Assembly: GCA_048204295.1 (NCBI GenBank)
Contig: DBFBLF010000056.1
Coordinates: 1-17,684 of the forward strand
Direction: 5' to 3'
Source: Metaruminococcus_A sp900762715
GTDB lineage: Bacteria > Bacillota > Clostridia > Oscillospirales > Ruminococcaceae
DNA: 17,684 nucleotides
A program made the position numbers and the translations under genes. The stretch's first letter is position 1. Each line of letters starts with the position of its first letter. Positions 1 to 6,929 of this stretch are shown one piece after another. Under the pieces are notes generated by a model, which was not told the origin of the DNA, ran no database searches, and saw only the letters and a list, made by a program, of their open reading frames with translations.

Positions 1-64
1 TAGCCAAATTTTTCATAGAGAAATTTGATTTGTATTACGATACCAAAATATTATTTATTCCGGG

Positions 65-282
65 TTATAAAAAGAATTCTCTTGGCCCAGCCATATGTGA
101 AACCTACAATTGTCTTGCGGCTTCACAGCCGTTGATTTCACTGTTTTTCCATTTATCATAGATAAAGGAGAATTCTTCGGGAGCTTTTAAGACGGCTTGC
201 TGAACTGAAAGCCTAGCTTTTTTGCCGCGGCAATTCCTTCAGCCTGCCGCTGGCGGATGAATTCGCGTTCAGTTTTGTCTGT
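65..282 (-). pseudogene. Serine recombinase C-terminal remnant
   Basis: Reading the minus strand from 282 gives TDKTEREFIRQRQAEGIAAA followed by KKLGFQFSKPS and a stop. This is the end of the catalytic domain of resolvase/invertase-type serine recombinases, where the usual text is close to 'ER.FIR.RQAEGIAAAK..G..FGRP'. In a second frame the match resumes at about 187 as APEEFSFIYDKWKNSEING and then CEAARQL, the small helix-turn-helix part. It is interrupted by TAG at 104-106 and followed by VSHM. So there is at least one frameshift (about 187-215) and one in-frame stop. A TAA at 298-300 lies in the first frame upstream, so the catalytic N-terminus (with its serine) is missing. It is a dead fragment of a mobile-element or inversion gene. 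The family assignment rests on recognised motifs, not on a search. Confidence 0.75.
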
Positions 283-360
283 ATAATTACCTCGCAATTA
301 TGCATAAAATTGATTTTACAGCGGATTCATGTTATATAGGCGGTCAATGAAACAAATAAT

Positions 361-395
361 AAGGCAGGCAAAACCTTTGCTTTGCCTGCCTTTTT
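361..395. terminator. Intrinsic terminator, possibly bidirectional
   Basis: A 12-bp perfect stem AAGGCAGGCAAA (361-372) / TTTGCCTGCCTT (381-392) with an 8-nt loop is followed on the plus strand by a T run. It lies 17 bp beyond the stop of the minus-strand flippase-like gene. On the minus strand the downstream tract is TTATTATTT, so it probably ends that transcript too. Confidence 0.85.
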
Positions 396-411
396 ATTTG
401 AATTTGATTAA

Positions 412-1443
412 CTAACCGGCCTGTGCGGGTTCGTTTTTTGAGGAAAGGTCAGTGGGAACCCGCTTCCGCAGGTAGAACATAAGCCCGACAATAATGGGTA
501 GGTAAAAAGTGAAAAGCCGCCACAGCAGAATTGCCATGTTGAGCTGGTTCGAGGGGAAAAACACTTGGAAAAACATGAAAAAGCTCACTTCCGCGCCGCC
601 GATTGCGCCGGGAAGCGGAACAAATGCAGTAATCATTGCCACAAAAATTTGGGCGGATACCACGGTCAAAATCGACTCATTTGAATTCCCGAACGCACAG
701 TAAATAAAGTAGGGGATAGCGCTGTAGACCACAACCTGAACGACCGACGCCAAAACATTGATAGCAAACATTTTCTTGTTCTGCTTAATTTTCTGAAACC
801 CCTCGTAGAATTCATTCACTTCTACCAAAGCGTGCTCCAGCTTTTGGTCGGCGTTTTTAAAAATATGAAGCTTTCCGCAGAATTTGATGAATCCGGAGAC
901 CATTTTAACGGTAAAGCCTTTGAAGAAGCCAATTGCGAATAAAAATGCGAGAACACCAAAATTAATGATAAAACCGACAAAGACAAGATAGACAAATCCG
1001 CTGATCTGAACAAATTCATTGAATTTTACAACCAGAACAACAATGGATGAAAGGGTAAGCGCCGTTTGAAAGACAATAAACTTTAGCAGCAGGGAACAGG
1101 TTGCCACCCCTACCGGCACGCCGCTTTTGGCCATCTCATATGCCTGAATTGGCTGTCCGCCGCTTGCAAAAGGGGTAATACAGTTAAAAAGCTGGCCGAT
1201 CATAGAAACCCGGAGAGTTTGCTTAAACTTTTGCGGGGGGTGGTAAGATTTTGTAATTCCGTGCAAGATACCGGCTTCGATTAACCAGTAGATAATCATG
1301 GCTAAAAGGCCGCAGAACAACCACCACTTGTTGGAGGAACTCCAAATATTCAAAATATTGTCGATCCCGTCAACCAAAATGACATAAGCGAGCAACGCTA
1401 CTATCGACACTGCCACAATGACAATGTTTATTTTTTTCTTCAC
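412..1443 (-). CDS. Flippase-like / LPG-synthase TM-domain protein (YbhN family)
   Basis: A 343-residue integral membrane protein with about eight hydrophobic segments and a lysine/arginine-rich C-terminus. The stretch TPFASGGQPIQAYEM at about residue 91 and the later VPLPGAIGGAEVSFF are hallmarks of the lysylphosphatidylglycerol synthase TM-domain family (UPF0104/YbhN). Members act as, or resemble, lipid flippases in the cytoplasmic membrane. It lacks the C-terminal aminoacyl-transfer domain of full MprF, so lipid translocation or an unknown lipid-related role is more likely than lysyl-lipid synthesis. The start is GTG at 1441-1443 with GGGAG 8 nt upstream. A TGn-TATAAT promoter lies at 1501-1509. 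The gene is monocistronic, bounded by the terminator at 361-395 and by the divergent tRNA operon. The family call is solid; the substrate is unknown. Confidence 0.88.
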   Translation of the reverse strand: MKKKINIVIVAVSIVALLAYVILVDGIDNILNIWSSSNKWWLFCGLLAMIIYWLIEAGILHGITKSYHPPQKFKQTLRVSMIGQLFNCITPFASGGQPIQAYEMAKSGVPVGVATCSLLLKFIVFQTALTLSSIVVLVVKFNEFVQISGFVYLVFVGFIINFGVLAFLFAIGFFKGFTVKMVSGFIKFCGKLHIFKNADQKLEHALVEVNEFYEGFQKIKQNKKMFAINVLASVVQVVVYSAIPYFIYCAFGNSNESILTVVSAQIFVAMITAFVPLPGAIGGAEVSFFMFFQVFFPSNQLNMAILLWRLFTFYLPIIVGLMFYLRKRVPTDLSSKNEPAQAG

Positions 1444-1500
1444 GCAGGCAACTCCCTTTTTCTTCAGGAATATTTGTGGTTAAAAAACGATATCCATGAT

Positions 1501-1509
1501 ATTATAGCA
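1501..1509 (-). promoter_or_regulatory. Extended -10 promoter for the flippase-like gene
   Basis: On the minus strand the sequence is TGCTATAAT: a perfect TATAAT (+ strand 1501-1506) preceded by the TGn extension. No good -35 hexamer is present, which fits an extended -10 promoter. Transcription would start about 50 nt upstream of the GTG start codon. Confidence 0.6.
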
Positions 1510-1703
1510 TATTCCTTAAAAAATACATCAGTTTTTTGTCATTTTCATGATTATCTACGAAAAGGATTTGAAAAGTAAAGAAGAAATTTCTATTCTGTAT
1601 AATTTTTAAAAGGACAGTTTGCATTTATATGCCGACCTGATTAAGTAATCCTGCTGAAATCAGGCGGGTTAAAAAGAAATCTGTTGAAAAATAAATTTTT
1701 GCC

Positions 1704-1732
1704 TTGACAATTAAAGAAAAATCTTGTAAAAT
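1704..1732 (+). promoter_or_regulatory. Sigma-A promoter of the tRNA operon
   Basis: A perfect TTGACA (1704-1709), a 17-nt spacer and TAAAAT (1727-1732) sit about 30 bp before tRNA-Val. The remainder of 1510-1703 is AT-rich with no gene. It holds only a weak CCTGATT/AATCAGG hairpin (1636-1664) with no assigned role. Confidence 0.9.
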
Positions 1733-1764
1733 ATATTTCGTCGCTGATGTGAATCAGACCATTG

Positions 1765-1840
1765 GGGAGCATAGCTCAGCTGGGAGAGCATCTGCCTTAC
1801 AAGCAGAGGGTCACAGGTTCGAGCCCTGTTGTTCCCACCA
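1765..1840 (+). tRNA. tRNA-Val (anticodon TAC)
   Basis: A full cloverleaf can be drawn. The acceptor GGGAGCA pairs with TGTTCCC (one G-T), the D-arm is TAGCTCAGCTGGGAGAGC, and the anticodon stem TCTGC/GCAGA frames loop CTTACAA, giving anticodon TAC. The T-arm contains GGTTCGAGCC. CCA is encoded at 1838-1840. It is the first gene of a three-tRNA operon. Confidence 0.97.
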
Positions 1841-1848
1841 TGTTGTTT

Positions 1849-1924
<76 letters not shown>

Positions 1925-1931
1925 ATTTTAT

Positions 1932-2007
1932 GCGGGTTTAGCTCATCTGGTAGAGCGCCACCTTGCCAAGGTGGAGGTAGCGAGTTCGAGCCTCGTAACC
2001 CGCTCCA
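1932..2007 (+). tRNA. tRNA-Gly (anticodon GCC)
   Basis: The acceptor GCGGGTT pairs with AACCCGC, the anticodon stem CCACC/GGTGG frames loop TTGCCAA (anticodon GCC), the T-arm contains GAGTTCGAGCCTC, the discriminator is T, and CCA is encoded. It is the last tRNA of the operon. Its 3' part is duplicated downstream (see the repeat). Confidence 0.97.
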
Positions 2008-2039
2008 AAAAGCACCTCGTCAGAGGTGTTTTCTTTTTT
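2008..2039 (+). terminator. Terminator of the tRNA operon
   Basis: Immediately after the tRNA-Gly CCA, CACCTC (2013-2018) pairs with GAGGTG (2023-2028) around loop GTCA. The stem is extended by A-T pairs and followed by TTTTCTTTTTT. Confidence 0.88.
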
Positions 2040-2162
2040 ACAGCGGAATTTAGAACACAAACTCGCTGCCTCCACCGTCATTGAAACGGGAGGTGCGGGG
2101 CCCCCGCGAAGGCGGAGCCTTGGTGGGGTGCGATAGCGAGTTCGAGCCTCGTAACCCGCTCC

Positions 2163-2197
2163 AAAAAGCACCTCGTCAGAGGTGCTTTCTTTTTTAC
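2163..2197 (+). terminator. Second copy of the tRNA-operon terminator
   Basis: This is the repeat copy of the hairpin (AAGCACCTC, loop GTCA, GAGGTGCTT) with its T-rich tail. It is slightly stronger than copy 1, because one change restores a G-C pair. It may act as a back-up terminator for the tRNA transcript. Confidence 0.75.
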
Positions 2198-2397
2198 AGC
2201 AGAATTTAGAACGCAAACTCGCTGCCTCCACCGTCATTGAGACGGGAGATGCTTTTTATGGCATATTGGCGTCTATTATGAAACGCCAGGCTTTTAAACA
2301 TACTGATAAAATGGCTAAAGCAATCTGTCAGCTTTGTAATAATATTCGCGGGATCGGCTGTAAATTAGTTTTGGCGCGACTATCCAGTTCAACGAAT

Positions 2398-4512
2398 TTA
2401 TGTGGCGTCTGCCAGTTCAAGCCGTGTTAGGGCTGAAACGCCGTCGCTCGGCAGCTGCTCAGACTTTCCGGTAACTTGCTGATGCTTTGAAAGGGTGAAG
2501 GAAAACCTGCTTCCGATCCCCAGCTCGCTTTCTACAGATACAGTACCGCCGTGTAATTCCGTTAGTAGTTTGACAAGCGATAATCCAATTCCGCTTCCTT
2601 CTCGGTGACCGGACGCCATATTTTGGCCGGTTATAAATTTATCAAAAATTTGCGGAAGGACTTCCTGTGGGATTCCCACTCCGTTGTCTTCTACTTTTAT
2701 GAGGAAAAAATCCGGCTGTTCTTCCAGGGTTACATGGATTTCACCGCCTTCGCGGCTATTTTTAATGGAATTCGAAAGTAGATTGAGCAGGATGCGTTCC
2801 ACGCTGTCTTCGTCACAGGCGATCCAGGCTTTCTCATCTGCTTGGGAATGAAGGAACAGTTCTACCTTTTTTGCGTTTGCATAAATGACGGCCGCATCCA
2901 CAATTCTTTGCAGCAGACAGTAAAGCTGGACCTTTGTAATATGCAGACGGTAAAACTCGTTTTCCATTTTATCGGAATCCAATAAGTTGGAGGACAGACG
3001 AAGAAGCTTATAGCAGTTTTGATAGGCGTAGTTGAAAAACTTTTCGTATTCGTTTTGAAAGCGCTTTTCGTTTTCTTTGCAACTTTTAAGGCGGATCAGG
3101 TCCAGAGAAGACAGGATGATATTCAAAGGCGTTTTAAATTCATGGGAAAGACCCGCAATTAATTCACTTTTACTGCGTTCAAAGACCACTTTTTGCTCTA
3201 ACAGCACATTGCGGTTTTCCATTTCTTTCCGGCCTGTAAGGTCCCGTGCAATTGCGATGGTCTTTCCGCTTTCCGCCATGTATTTCAGGTTGTTTTCAAG
3301 GTAGCCGATTTCGCCGTTTTTACAGAGGAATCGGTTGCGAAACCCACGGAATACGCCGATATTCGGCAGGCTGTTAAATACTCCTCGGGCGTGTGAGCGG
3401 TCCTCTGGGTGGATAAAGTCAAACACGGAACGCCCTACAAGATCTTCAGATGCGAAGCCGAGCCGGTTTGCAAAAGCTGGATTGATTTGGGCAAAACAAC
3501 CGTCGTTGTCGATGATAGAAATAAAATCCACACTTTCGTTAAAAATGACGTCCCGGTCTGATTCCAGCCGTTTACTAATTTCCAGCTCCTGTTTGAGACG
3601 GTCATACAGCAGGGTGTTGTTTATCTGGTTAGAAAAATAGCTGCAAATTGTACGAACGAATTCATTTTCTTCATGGTTCAGGCCGCCCGGCCGCTTTGTA
3701 ACAACGGAAAGGGAGCCGATGACCGTTTTCCCGTGTTTGATTGGAAGTGCCGTAACGTGTCTCGCACCCAGGTCTTCTAACAGCTCCTTGCCAAGCCGGT
3801 TAGGATAGTCCCCTACGCTGCATTCCTGCCGTTGGCCCAACTCAATAGCCTTGTAGCCGATAAAATCACAGATATCCTGAAAAAAGAAAGCTTGTACAGG
3901 GTCGATTTCCATTGGAACTGCCCGCGCTATTTGTTCCTCCTGGCTGATAAAAACGGATACCATCAACGCATTTATCCGTTTGTGGATTGTATCCTTTAAA
4001 ATAGTCACAATTTCAGATAAACCGGTGGCGTTGGTTGTTTGAGCGAGATATTCGGCAATAGCGTCTAAATTTGCTCGCTTGGTTTCAAGACTTTCTTCCT
4101 GACGCTTAATTTTTGTGACGTCCCGCACAGTGCCCAGCACATAAGGGGGAGAAGATTTTTTCCCTGGGTACATACGGCCGCTTTGTTCCAGCCACTTGAG
4201 TGCTCCGTTAATTTTAATCCGGTGGATAAAACGGTAAGGTTTTCCGGTTAAAACTGCGGCAAAAGCGGCCTTTGCCTGCTCGGCATCTTTTTTACAGACC
4301 TGTTTCATGAATAAGTCTGGAATAAGTTCTGTGTGCCGCTTCAGGCCATAAATTCGGTATGTTTGATTCGAGCACCAATATTTTTTGGTGCCGCAGTTAT
4401 AAAGCCAGGTGCCGGAACGGTCGTTCTGCTGCATCTGGTTGAACATTTCTTTGGGGCGCAGGTTCAGCTGTGTAAATATACTGTCGTCAAATTGCAAAAC
4501 TGTCATCCCCAT
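2398..4512 (-). CDS. Soluble PAS-GAF-PAS sensor histidine kinase
   Basis: A 704-residue kinase with no membrane segment or signal peptide, so it probably senses a cytoplasmic signal. In order it has: a PAS/PAC domain (about 25-140, ending GTVRDVTKIKRQEE), a GAF-like domain (about 150-305), a second PAS (about 320-430, with INPAFANRLGF and HPEDR), and HisKA with H457 in LSHEFKTPLN. An HATPase domain follows, with N-box LLNLLSNSIKNS (about 575), VEDNGVGIP (G1) and GSGIGLSLV (G2). All catalytic motifs are present. It overlaps the 3' end of the Spo0A-like gene by 26 bp, implying translational coupling and a cognate pair. ATG at 4512 or 4506 could be the start; neither has a strong ribosome site. 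No clear terminator follows before the tRNA-side repeats. It resembles orphan kinases that feed Spo0A in Clostridia, but here it is linked to a regulator gene. Confidence 0.93.
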   Translation of the reverse strand: MGMTVLQFDDSIFTQLNLRPKEMFNQMQQNDRSGTWLYNCGTKKYWCSNQTYRIYGLKRHTELIPDLFMKQVCKKDAEQAKAAFAAVLTGKPYRFIHRIKINGALKWLEQSGRMYPGKKSSPPYVLGTVRDVTKIKRQEESLETKRANLDAIAEYLAQTTNATGLSEIVTILKDTIHKRINALMVSVFISQEEQIARAVPMEIDPVQAFFFQDICDFIGYKAIELGQRQECSVGDYPNRLGKELLEDLGARHVTALPIKHGKTVIGSLSVVTKRPGGLNHEENEFVRTICSYFSNQINNTLLYDRLKQELEISKRLESDRDVIFNESVDFISIIDNDGCFAQINPAFANRLGFASEDLVGRSVFDFIHPEDRSHARGVFNSLPNIGVFRGFRNRFLCKNGEIGYLENNLKYMAESGKTIAIARDLTGRKEMENRNVLLEQKVVFERSKSELIAGLSHEFKTPLNIILSSLDLIRLKSCKENEKRFQNEYEKFFNYAYQNCYKLLRLSSNLLDSDKMENEFYRLHITKVQLYCLLQRIVDAAVIYANAKKVELFLHSQADEKAWIACDEDSVERILLNLLSNSIKNSREGGEIHVTLEEQPDFFLIKVEDNGVGIPQEVLPQIFDKFITGQNMASGHREGSGIGLSLVKLLTELHGGTVSVESELGIGSRFSFTLSKHQQVTGKSEQLPSDGVSALTRLELADAT

Positions 4513-5266
4513 TCTCTGAATCCAGCCGGACGTGCTGCGCCAAATTGGTCAAAAACCGCCCGTTGGAAGGGGGCGTTTCCTTTGCGTTGCCGGTCAGCAG
4601 GCGGATTTCTTCCCGTTTCGCGTCCCATGCCCTGCGAATTGCCTTTCGGATAGCTCCCTCAACACATTCCGGGGTTGTGGCGAATTTTTTAGCCACCCTT
4701 GCGTAGACGTCCTTAACAATTGACTGCGGCCTGTCCTCGCTTAAAAGGAGGAGGACGGCTGTAGAACTGTAACGATATCCCAGCATATGCGGAGGGAGCC
4801 CCAATTCCAGCAGTGAACGCGAAACCTGCAGCTCAAGGTCGTTTCCCTTTGGGAAAATGCTGGTCTGCAGTGCCTTTTTTGCTTTCACCGCCGCGACGGT
4901 ACAAATACGCGAATACAAGTCGGACAGGTCATAGGGTTTTATCATATAATAATCCGCGCCCAAAATCAGGGCGGTACTGGTAAAACTTTCTTGACCGACC
5001 GCAGAGGTAACAATAACTTTGGGATGTTTGGGGAGCGGGATGCGGCCCAGCCGTTCTAAAACAGCCAATCCGTCTACCTTGGGCATAATGAGGTCGAGCA
5101 GCAGGACGTCCGGCTGGCACTGTGCAATACGAAAGAGCGCTTCGTCTCCATCATGGGCAATACCGCATACGTTTATTTGCTGAGTCAGCGAAAAATAATT
5201 TTCCAAAATATCACAGGTTTCCAGGCTGTCATCCGCAATTAACAATTGAATTGGGACTGGTATCAT
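4487..5266 (-). CDS. Spo0A-like response regulator
   Basis: A 259-residue protein with an N-terminal receiver (acidic pocket D12-D13, phosphoacceptor D58 in LLLDLIMPKVDGL, T87, K110 in IKPYDL). The C-terminal domain from about residue 145 is recognisably of the Spo0A DNA-binding type: LGLPPHMLGYRYSS parallels the GIPAHIKGYQY segment of Spo0A, and VAKKFATTPECVEGAIRK parallels IAKKFNTTASRVERAIRH. In that recognition segment two arginines usual in Spo0A are replaced (C201, G204), so target specificity may differ. I infer a paralogue, not the master sporulation regulator, though only the rest of the genome can settle that. The start at 5266 is chosen because GGGAGGAT lies 4-6 nt upstream; a longer frame to 5338 lacks such a site. 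It overlaps the upstream small gene by 38 bp and the kinase by 26 bp. Confidence 0.88.
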   Translation of the reverse strand: MIPVPIQLLIADDSLETCDILENYFSLTQQINVCGIAHDGDEALFRIAQCQPDVLLLDLIMPKVDGLAVLERLGRIPLPKHPKVIVTSAVGQESFTSTALILGADYYMIKPYDLSDLYSRICTVAAVKAKKALQTSIFPKGNDLELQVSRSLLELGLPPHMLGYRYSSTAVLLLLSEDRPQSIVKDVYARVAKKFATTPECVEGAIRKAIRRAWDAKREEIRLLTGNAKETPPSNGRFLTNLAQHVRLDSENGDDSFAI

Positions 5267-5561
5267 TTTTATCCTCCCATTTGATTGCCGCGCAAGCATC
5301 GGATATAACAGAAATACATTGTGCGGCGGGAACGGCATTTTCGTATAAATAGGTCAGTAAATGCTCTGCCTGTATCCTGTAGCAGGTAAAGAAATGCGTT
5401 TTCTCACAAATGACCCCGGACTGACAGGTTTCTGTCACGTGGATTCCATAGCGGGTTGGGCCTTTCGTTTGCCGGGCCTCTAAAATATAACAAAGCGTTT
5501 TGGCCTCCTGAAGCCCGGGCAATTCAGAAAAATCTCTTCGATAGGACGAAAATTCCACCAT
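5229..5561 (-). CDS. Small DUF6514-like protein
   Basis: A 110-residue soluble protein. The pattern RYGIHVTET near residue 37, then a Cys-containing segment, then LLTYLYENAVPAAQCISVISD resembles the DUF6514 proteins of Clostridia as I remember them (a YGI motif followed by a helix and a closing 'P..L..V..D' motif). No biochemical role is known to me. The first ATG (5570) directly abuts GAGGAG (5571-5576), so the ATG at 5559-5561, 9 nt from that site, is preferred. Its 3' end overlaps the start of the Spo0A-like gene by 38 bp, so the three minus-strand genes (this one, the regulator and the kinase) probably form one translationally coupled unit. The five cysteines in a short protein are worth noting. 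The family call is from memory and moderate; the gene itself is well supported. Confidence 0.6.
   Translation of the reverse strand: MVEFSSYRRDFSELPGLQEAKTLCYILEARQTKGPTRYGIHVTETCQSGVICEKTHFFTCYRIQAEHLLTYLYENAVPAAQCISVISDACAAIKWEDKNDTSPNSIVNCG
5271..5278 (-). promoter_or_regulatory. Ribosome binding site fixing the Spo0A-like start
   Basis: On the minus strand GGGAGGAT is followed by AAAA and ATG (5264-5266). This sets the start 24 codons inside the longest open frame. Confidence 0.8.
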
Positions 5562-5589
5562 ACTTTGCATCTCCTCACACGGTCGTCGT

Positions 5590-6138
5590 TTAAATACCTT
5601 TTAAAAAAACATAAACCATGAGGAAGAAAATTGCAAAATACGATATTCGTCTTTTTTCGTACTTATTGGTGCTGTTATAATTTAAAAGCGCTAAATGACC
5701 AAGAGCCTGCGATGCGGCCAATTTTTTGTTGTTCGTCACAAATTTAATAATTAACCGGATAATGCTGGAAATTTTGTTGCTCAATGCATAAAAATAATTG
5801 AACCAGGATGAATTATTTAGATAAATTGAGGAAAAGCACAAGTCGGTAATAGCCGAAATAAAAATGCTGATTACAGACGGTATTGATATGTATATCAAAT
5901 ATGCGGGGAGCTTTCTGCTTTTTTGGTATACCATTGTGGAGAAACTGGAATACGCTGCAAATACATTTGGAGAGATAAAAATGAAAACGACAATCAGCCG
6001 GGACAGGATTTTTTCCAAGACGCGCCTCAATAATATCAAAGTAGATGAAGCTTGTTCCCGGCATGGGGCCTGAGGCGGAACTTCATTCAGTAAATAATAA
6101 GGTGGAATTTTTCTAATCCAGTTTGTAAAAAACCGCAC
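5590..6138 (-). CDS. Putative multi-pass membrane protein, doubtful
   Basis: This open frame on the minus strand encodes up to 182 residues with three or four hydrophobic segments (roughly 40-62, 75-95, an amphipathic middle, and 165-180) and a basic loop. I do not recognise it. The nominal GTG start lies inside a terminator hairpin (6127-6158) and has no ribosome site. Internal starts such as the ATG near 5933 also lack one. The region is clearly more AT-rich than the flanking genes. The stop falls 28 bp before the start of the DUF6514-like gene, which would suit an operon. It could be a real fast-evolving gene, a decayed gene with lost N-terminus, or chance. No better-supported gene occupies 5577-6126. 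Confidence 0.3.
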   Translation of the reverse strand: MRFFTNWIRKIPPYYLLNEVPPQAPCREQASSTLILLRRVLEKILSRLIVVFIFISPNVFAAYSSFSTMVYQKSRKLPAYLIYISIPSVISIFISAITDLCFSSIYLNNSSWFNYFYALSNKISSIIRLIIKFVTNNKKLAASQALGHLALLNYNSTNKYEKRRISYFAIFFLMVYVFLKGI

Positions 6139-6158
6139 CCAAGGTGGTGCGGTTTTTT
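6127..6158. terminator. Bidirectional intrinsic terminator after the TVP38-like gene
   Basis: CCGCACC (6133-6139) pairs with GGTGCGG (6146-6152), flanked by A6 and T6 that extend the stem to about 13 bp. It starts 5 bp beyond the minus-strand stop at 6164, and the symmetric A/T runs allow termination in both directions. Confidence 0.9.
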
Positions 6159-6163
6159 AATTA

Positions 6164-6922
6164 CTATTTCATTGTGTTATCCGGTTTTTCGGAAATCCCG
6201 TCCTTTTTGTGCTTGGACTTTGAGAAAAAGGCGATAATCTTATCGTTGAAAATGATTCCCAGAACTGCCACAGCGCCGGTAATTGCGAAAATCAGAATCA
6301 TCTGTGTCCACTGGCCGTTGTCAATTGCCGAACCCGCAAAGGTGGAGGTGATGATTGAAGGAATCCGTGCAATTGTTGTAATAACAAAATACTGGAGCGG
6401 CCTAATTTCTGTCAGCGGAATCAGATAGGTCAGGACGTCTTTTGGCGTTCCCGGAATAAAAAAGAGAATGAAAACAATCAGGTTTAACTTCTTATTGTTA
6501 TGAAGAAACTTAAACTTGTTTGTATCTTTTATATTGACCATGCTGTTAATAAAGGAATAGCCAAGGCTTTTAACCAGGTAATAAACAAGAACCGTTCCCG
6601 TCAGAGACCCCAGCTGGCAGGCCAGCAGACCGCCCCACGGGCCGTACAGAACACCGCCGATTACCTCAATTGGCTCGCCGGGAATAACGGCAAAAATAAT
6701 TTGAAAAACCTGAAGCGCTGCAAAAACCAGCCAGCCCCAAATACCGAACGATAGAATTTGGTCTTTCAGCTGGTCCCTGGCGGCCTGGTCTTTCAAGGCG
6801 ATAATATTGGGGAACAAAAGGATGGCAACTACCAAGGTCAGCAGGATAAAGCCGACGAATACAGCAAATTTGATCTTGTCTCTTTTGGAGGTATTCTTTA
6901 TTTTTTCTATCAGCTTTGACAA
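6164..6922 (-). CDS. TVP38/TMEM64 (DedA-like, VTT domain) membrane protein
   Basis: A 252-residue protein with an N-terminal hydrophobic segment (about 17-40) and a conserved core. The core holds VIPGEPIEVIGGVLYGPWGG at about residue 78, then a GSLTGTVLVYYLVKSLG segment, FFIPGTPKDVLTYLIPLT at about 155, and further membrane helices. These are the marks of the SNARE-associated/VTT family (TVP38, YdjX, YtxB-like); eukaryotic relatives are lipid scramblases and bacterial DedA proteins transport lipid carriers. The tail is lysine-rich. The start is TTG at 6920-6922, supported by AAGGAGG at 6930-6936 with 7-nt spacing. A bidirectional terminator follows directly. A stable hairpin at 6945-6967 sits just upstream of the ribosome site. 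The exact lipid substrate cannot be read from sequence. Confidence 0.9.
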   Translation of the reverse strand: MSKLIEKIKNTSKRDKIKFAVFVGFILLTLVVAILLFPNIIALKDQAARDQLKDQILSFGIWGWLVFAALQVFQIIFAVIPGEPIEVIGGVLYGPWGGLLACQLGSLTGTVLVYYLVKSLGYSFINSMVNIKDTNKFKFLHNNKKLNLIVFILFFIPGTPKDVLTYLIPLTEIRPLQYFVITTIARIPSIITSTFAGSAIDNGQWTQMILIFAITGAVAVLGIIFNDKIIAFFSKSKHKKDGISEKPDNTMK

Positions 6923-6929
6923 GGGAGTT

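Larger units (their letters stand above)
1978..2246 (+). repeat. 113-bp imperfect direct repeat (tRNA-Gly tail plus terminator)
   Basis: Copy 1 (1978-2090) and copy 2 (2134-2246) differ at only four positions, all transitions. The unit contains the variable/T-arm/acceptor 3' part of tRNA-Gly, its CCA, the terminator hairpin, and a trailing segment. That segment holds AACTCGCTGCCTCCACC, which is complementary at 16 of 17 positions to the tRNA-Gly stretch at 1970-1986. The copies are separated by a 43-bp GC-rich linker (2091-2133). Copy 2 lacks any tRNA 5' half, so it is a tRNA fragment, not a gene. The remaining bases to 2397 show no convincing gene. Confidence 0.9.

Noticed and set aside
1636..1664. 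CCTGATT/AATCAGG hairpin upstream of the tRNA promoter
   Set aside because: It is only a 7-bp stem with a 15-nt loop and no T run; such pairs are expected by chance in AT-rich spacers.
1938..2237. Minus-strand open frame of 99 residues with an internally repeated sequence
   Set aside because: The protein repeat is only the translation of the duplicated tRNA-Gly tail and terminator, antisense to real tRNA genes.
1978..2246. tRNA-Gly attachment site of an integrated element
   Set aside because: The repeat runs through the terminator well beyond the tRNA end, the copies are only 156 bp apart, and no tyrosine integrase is in the window. A local duplication fits better, so the att idea is kept only as a possibility.
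2182..2430. Plus-strand open frame of 82 residues with two CxxC pairs after the tRNA repeats
   Set aside because: Its first third is translation of the repeat copy, no ribosome site is present, and its end overlaps the kinase gene in antisense. The CxxC pairs are probably chance.
5864..6073. Plus-strand frame of 69 residues in the AT-rich island
   Set aside because: It has no ribosome site or recognisable motif; the minus-strand membrane frame is slightly more plausible but also weak.
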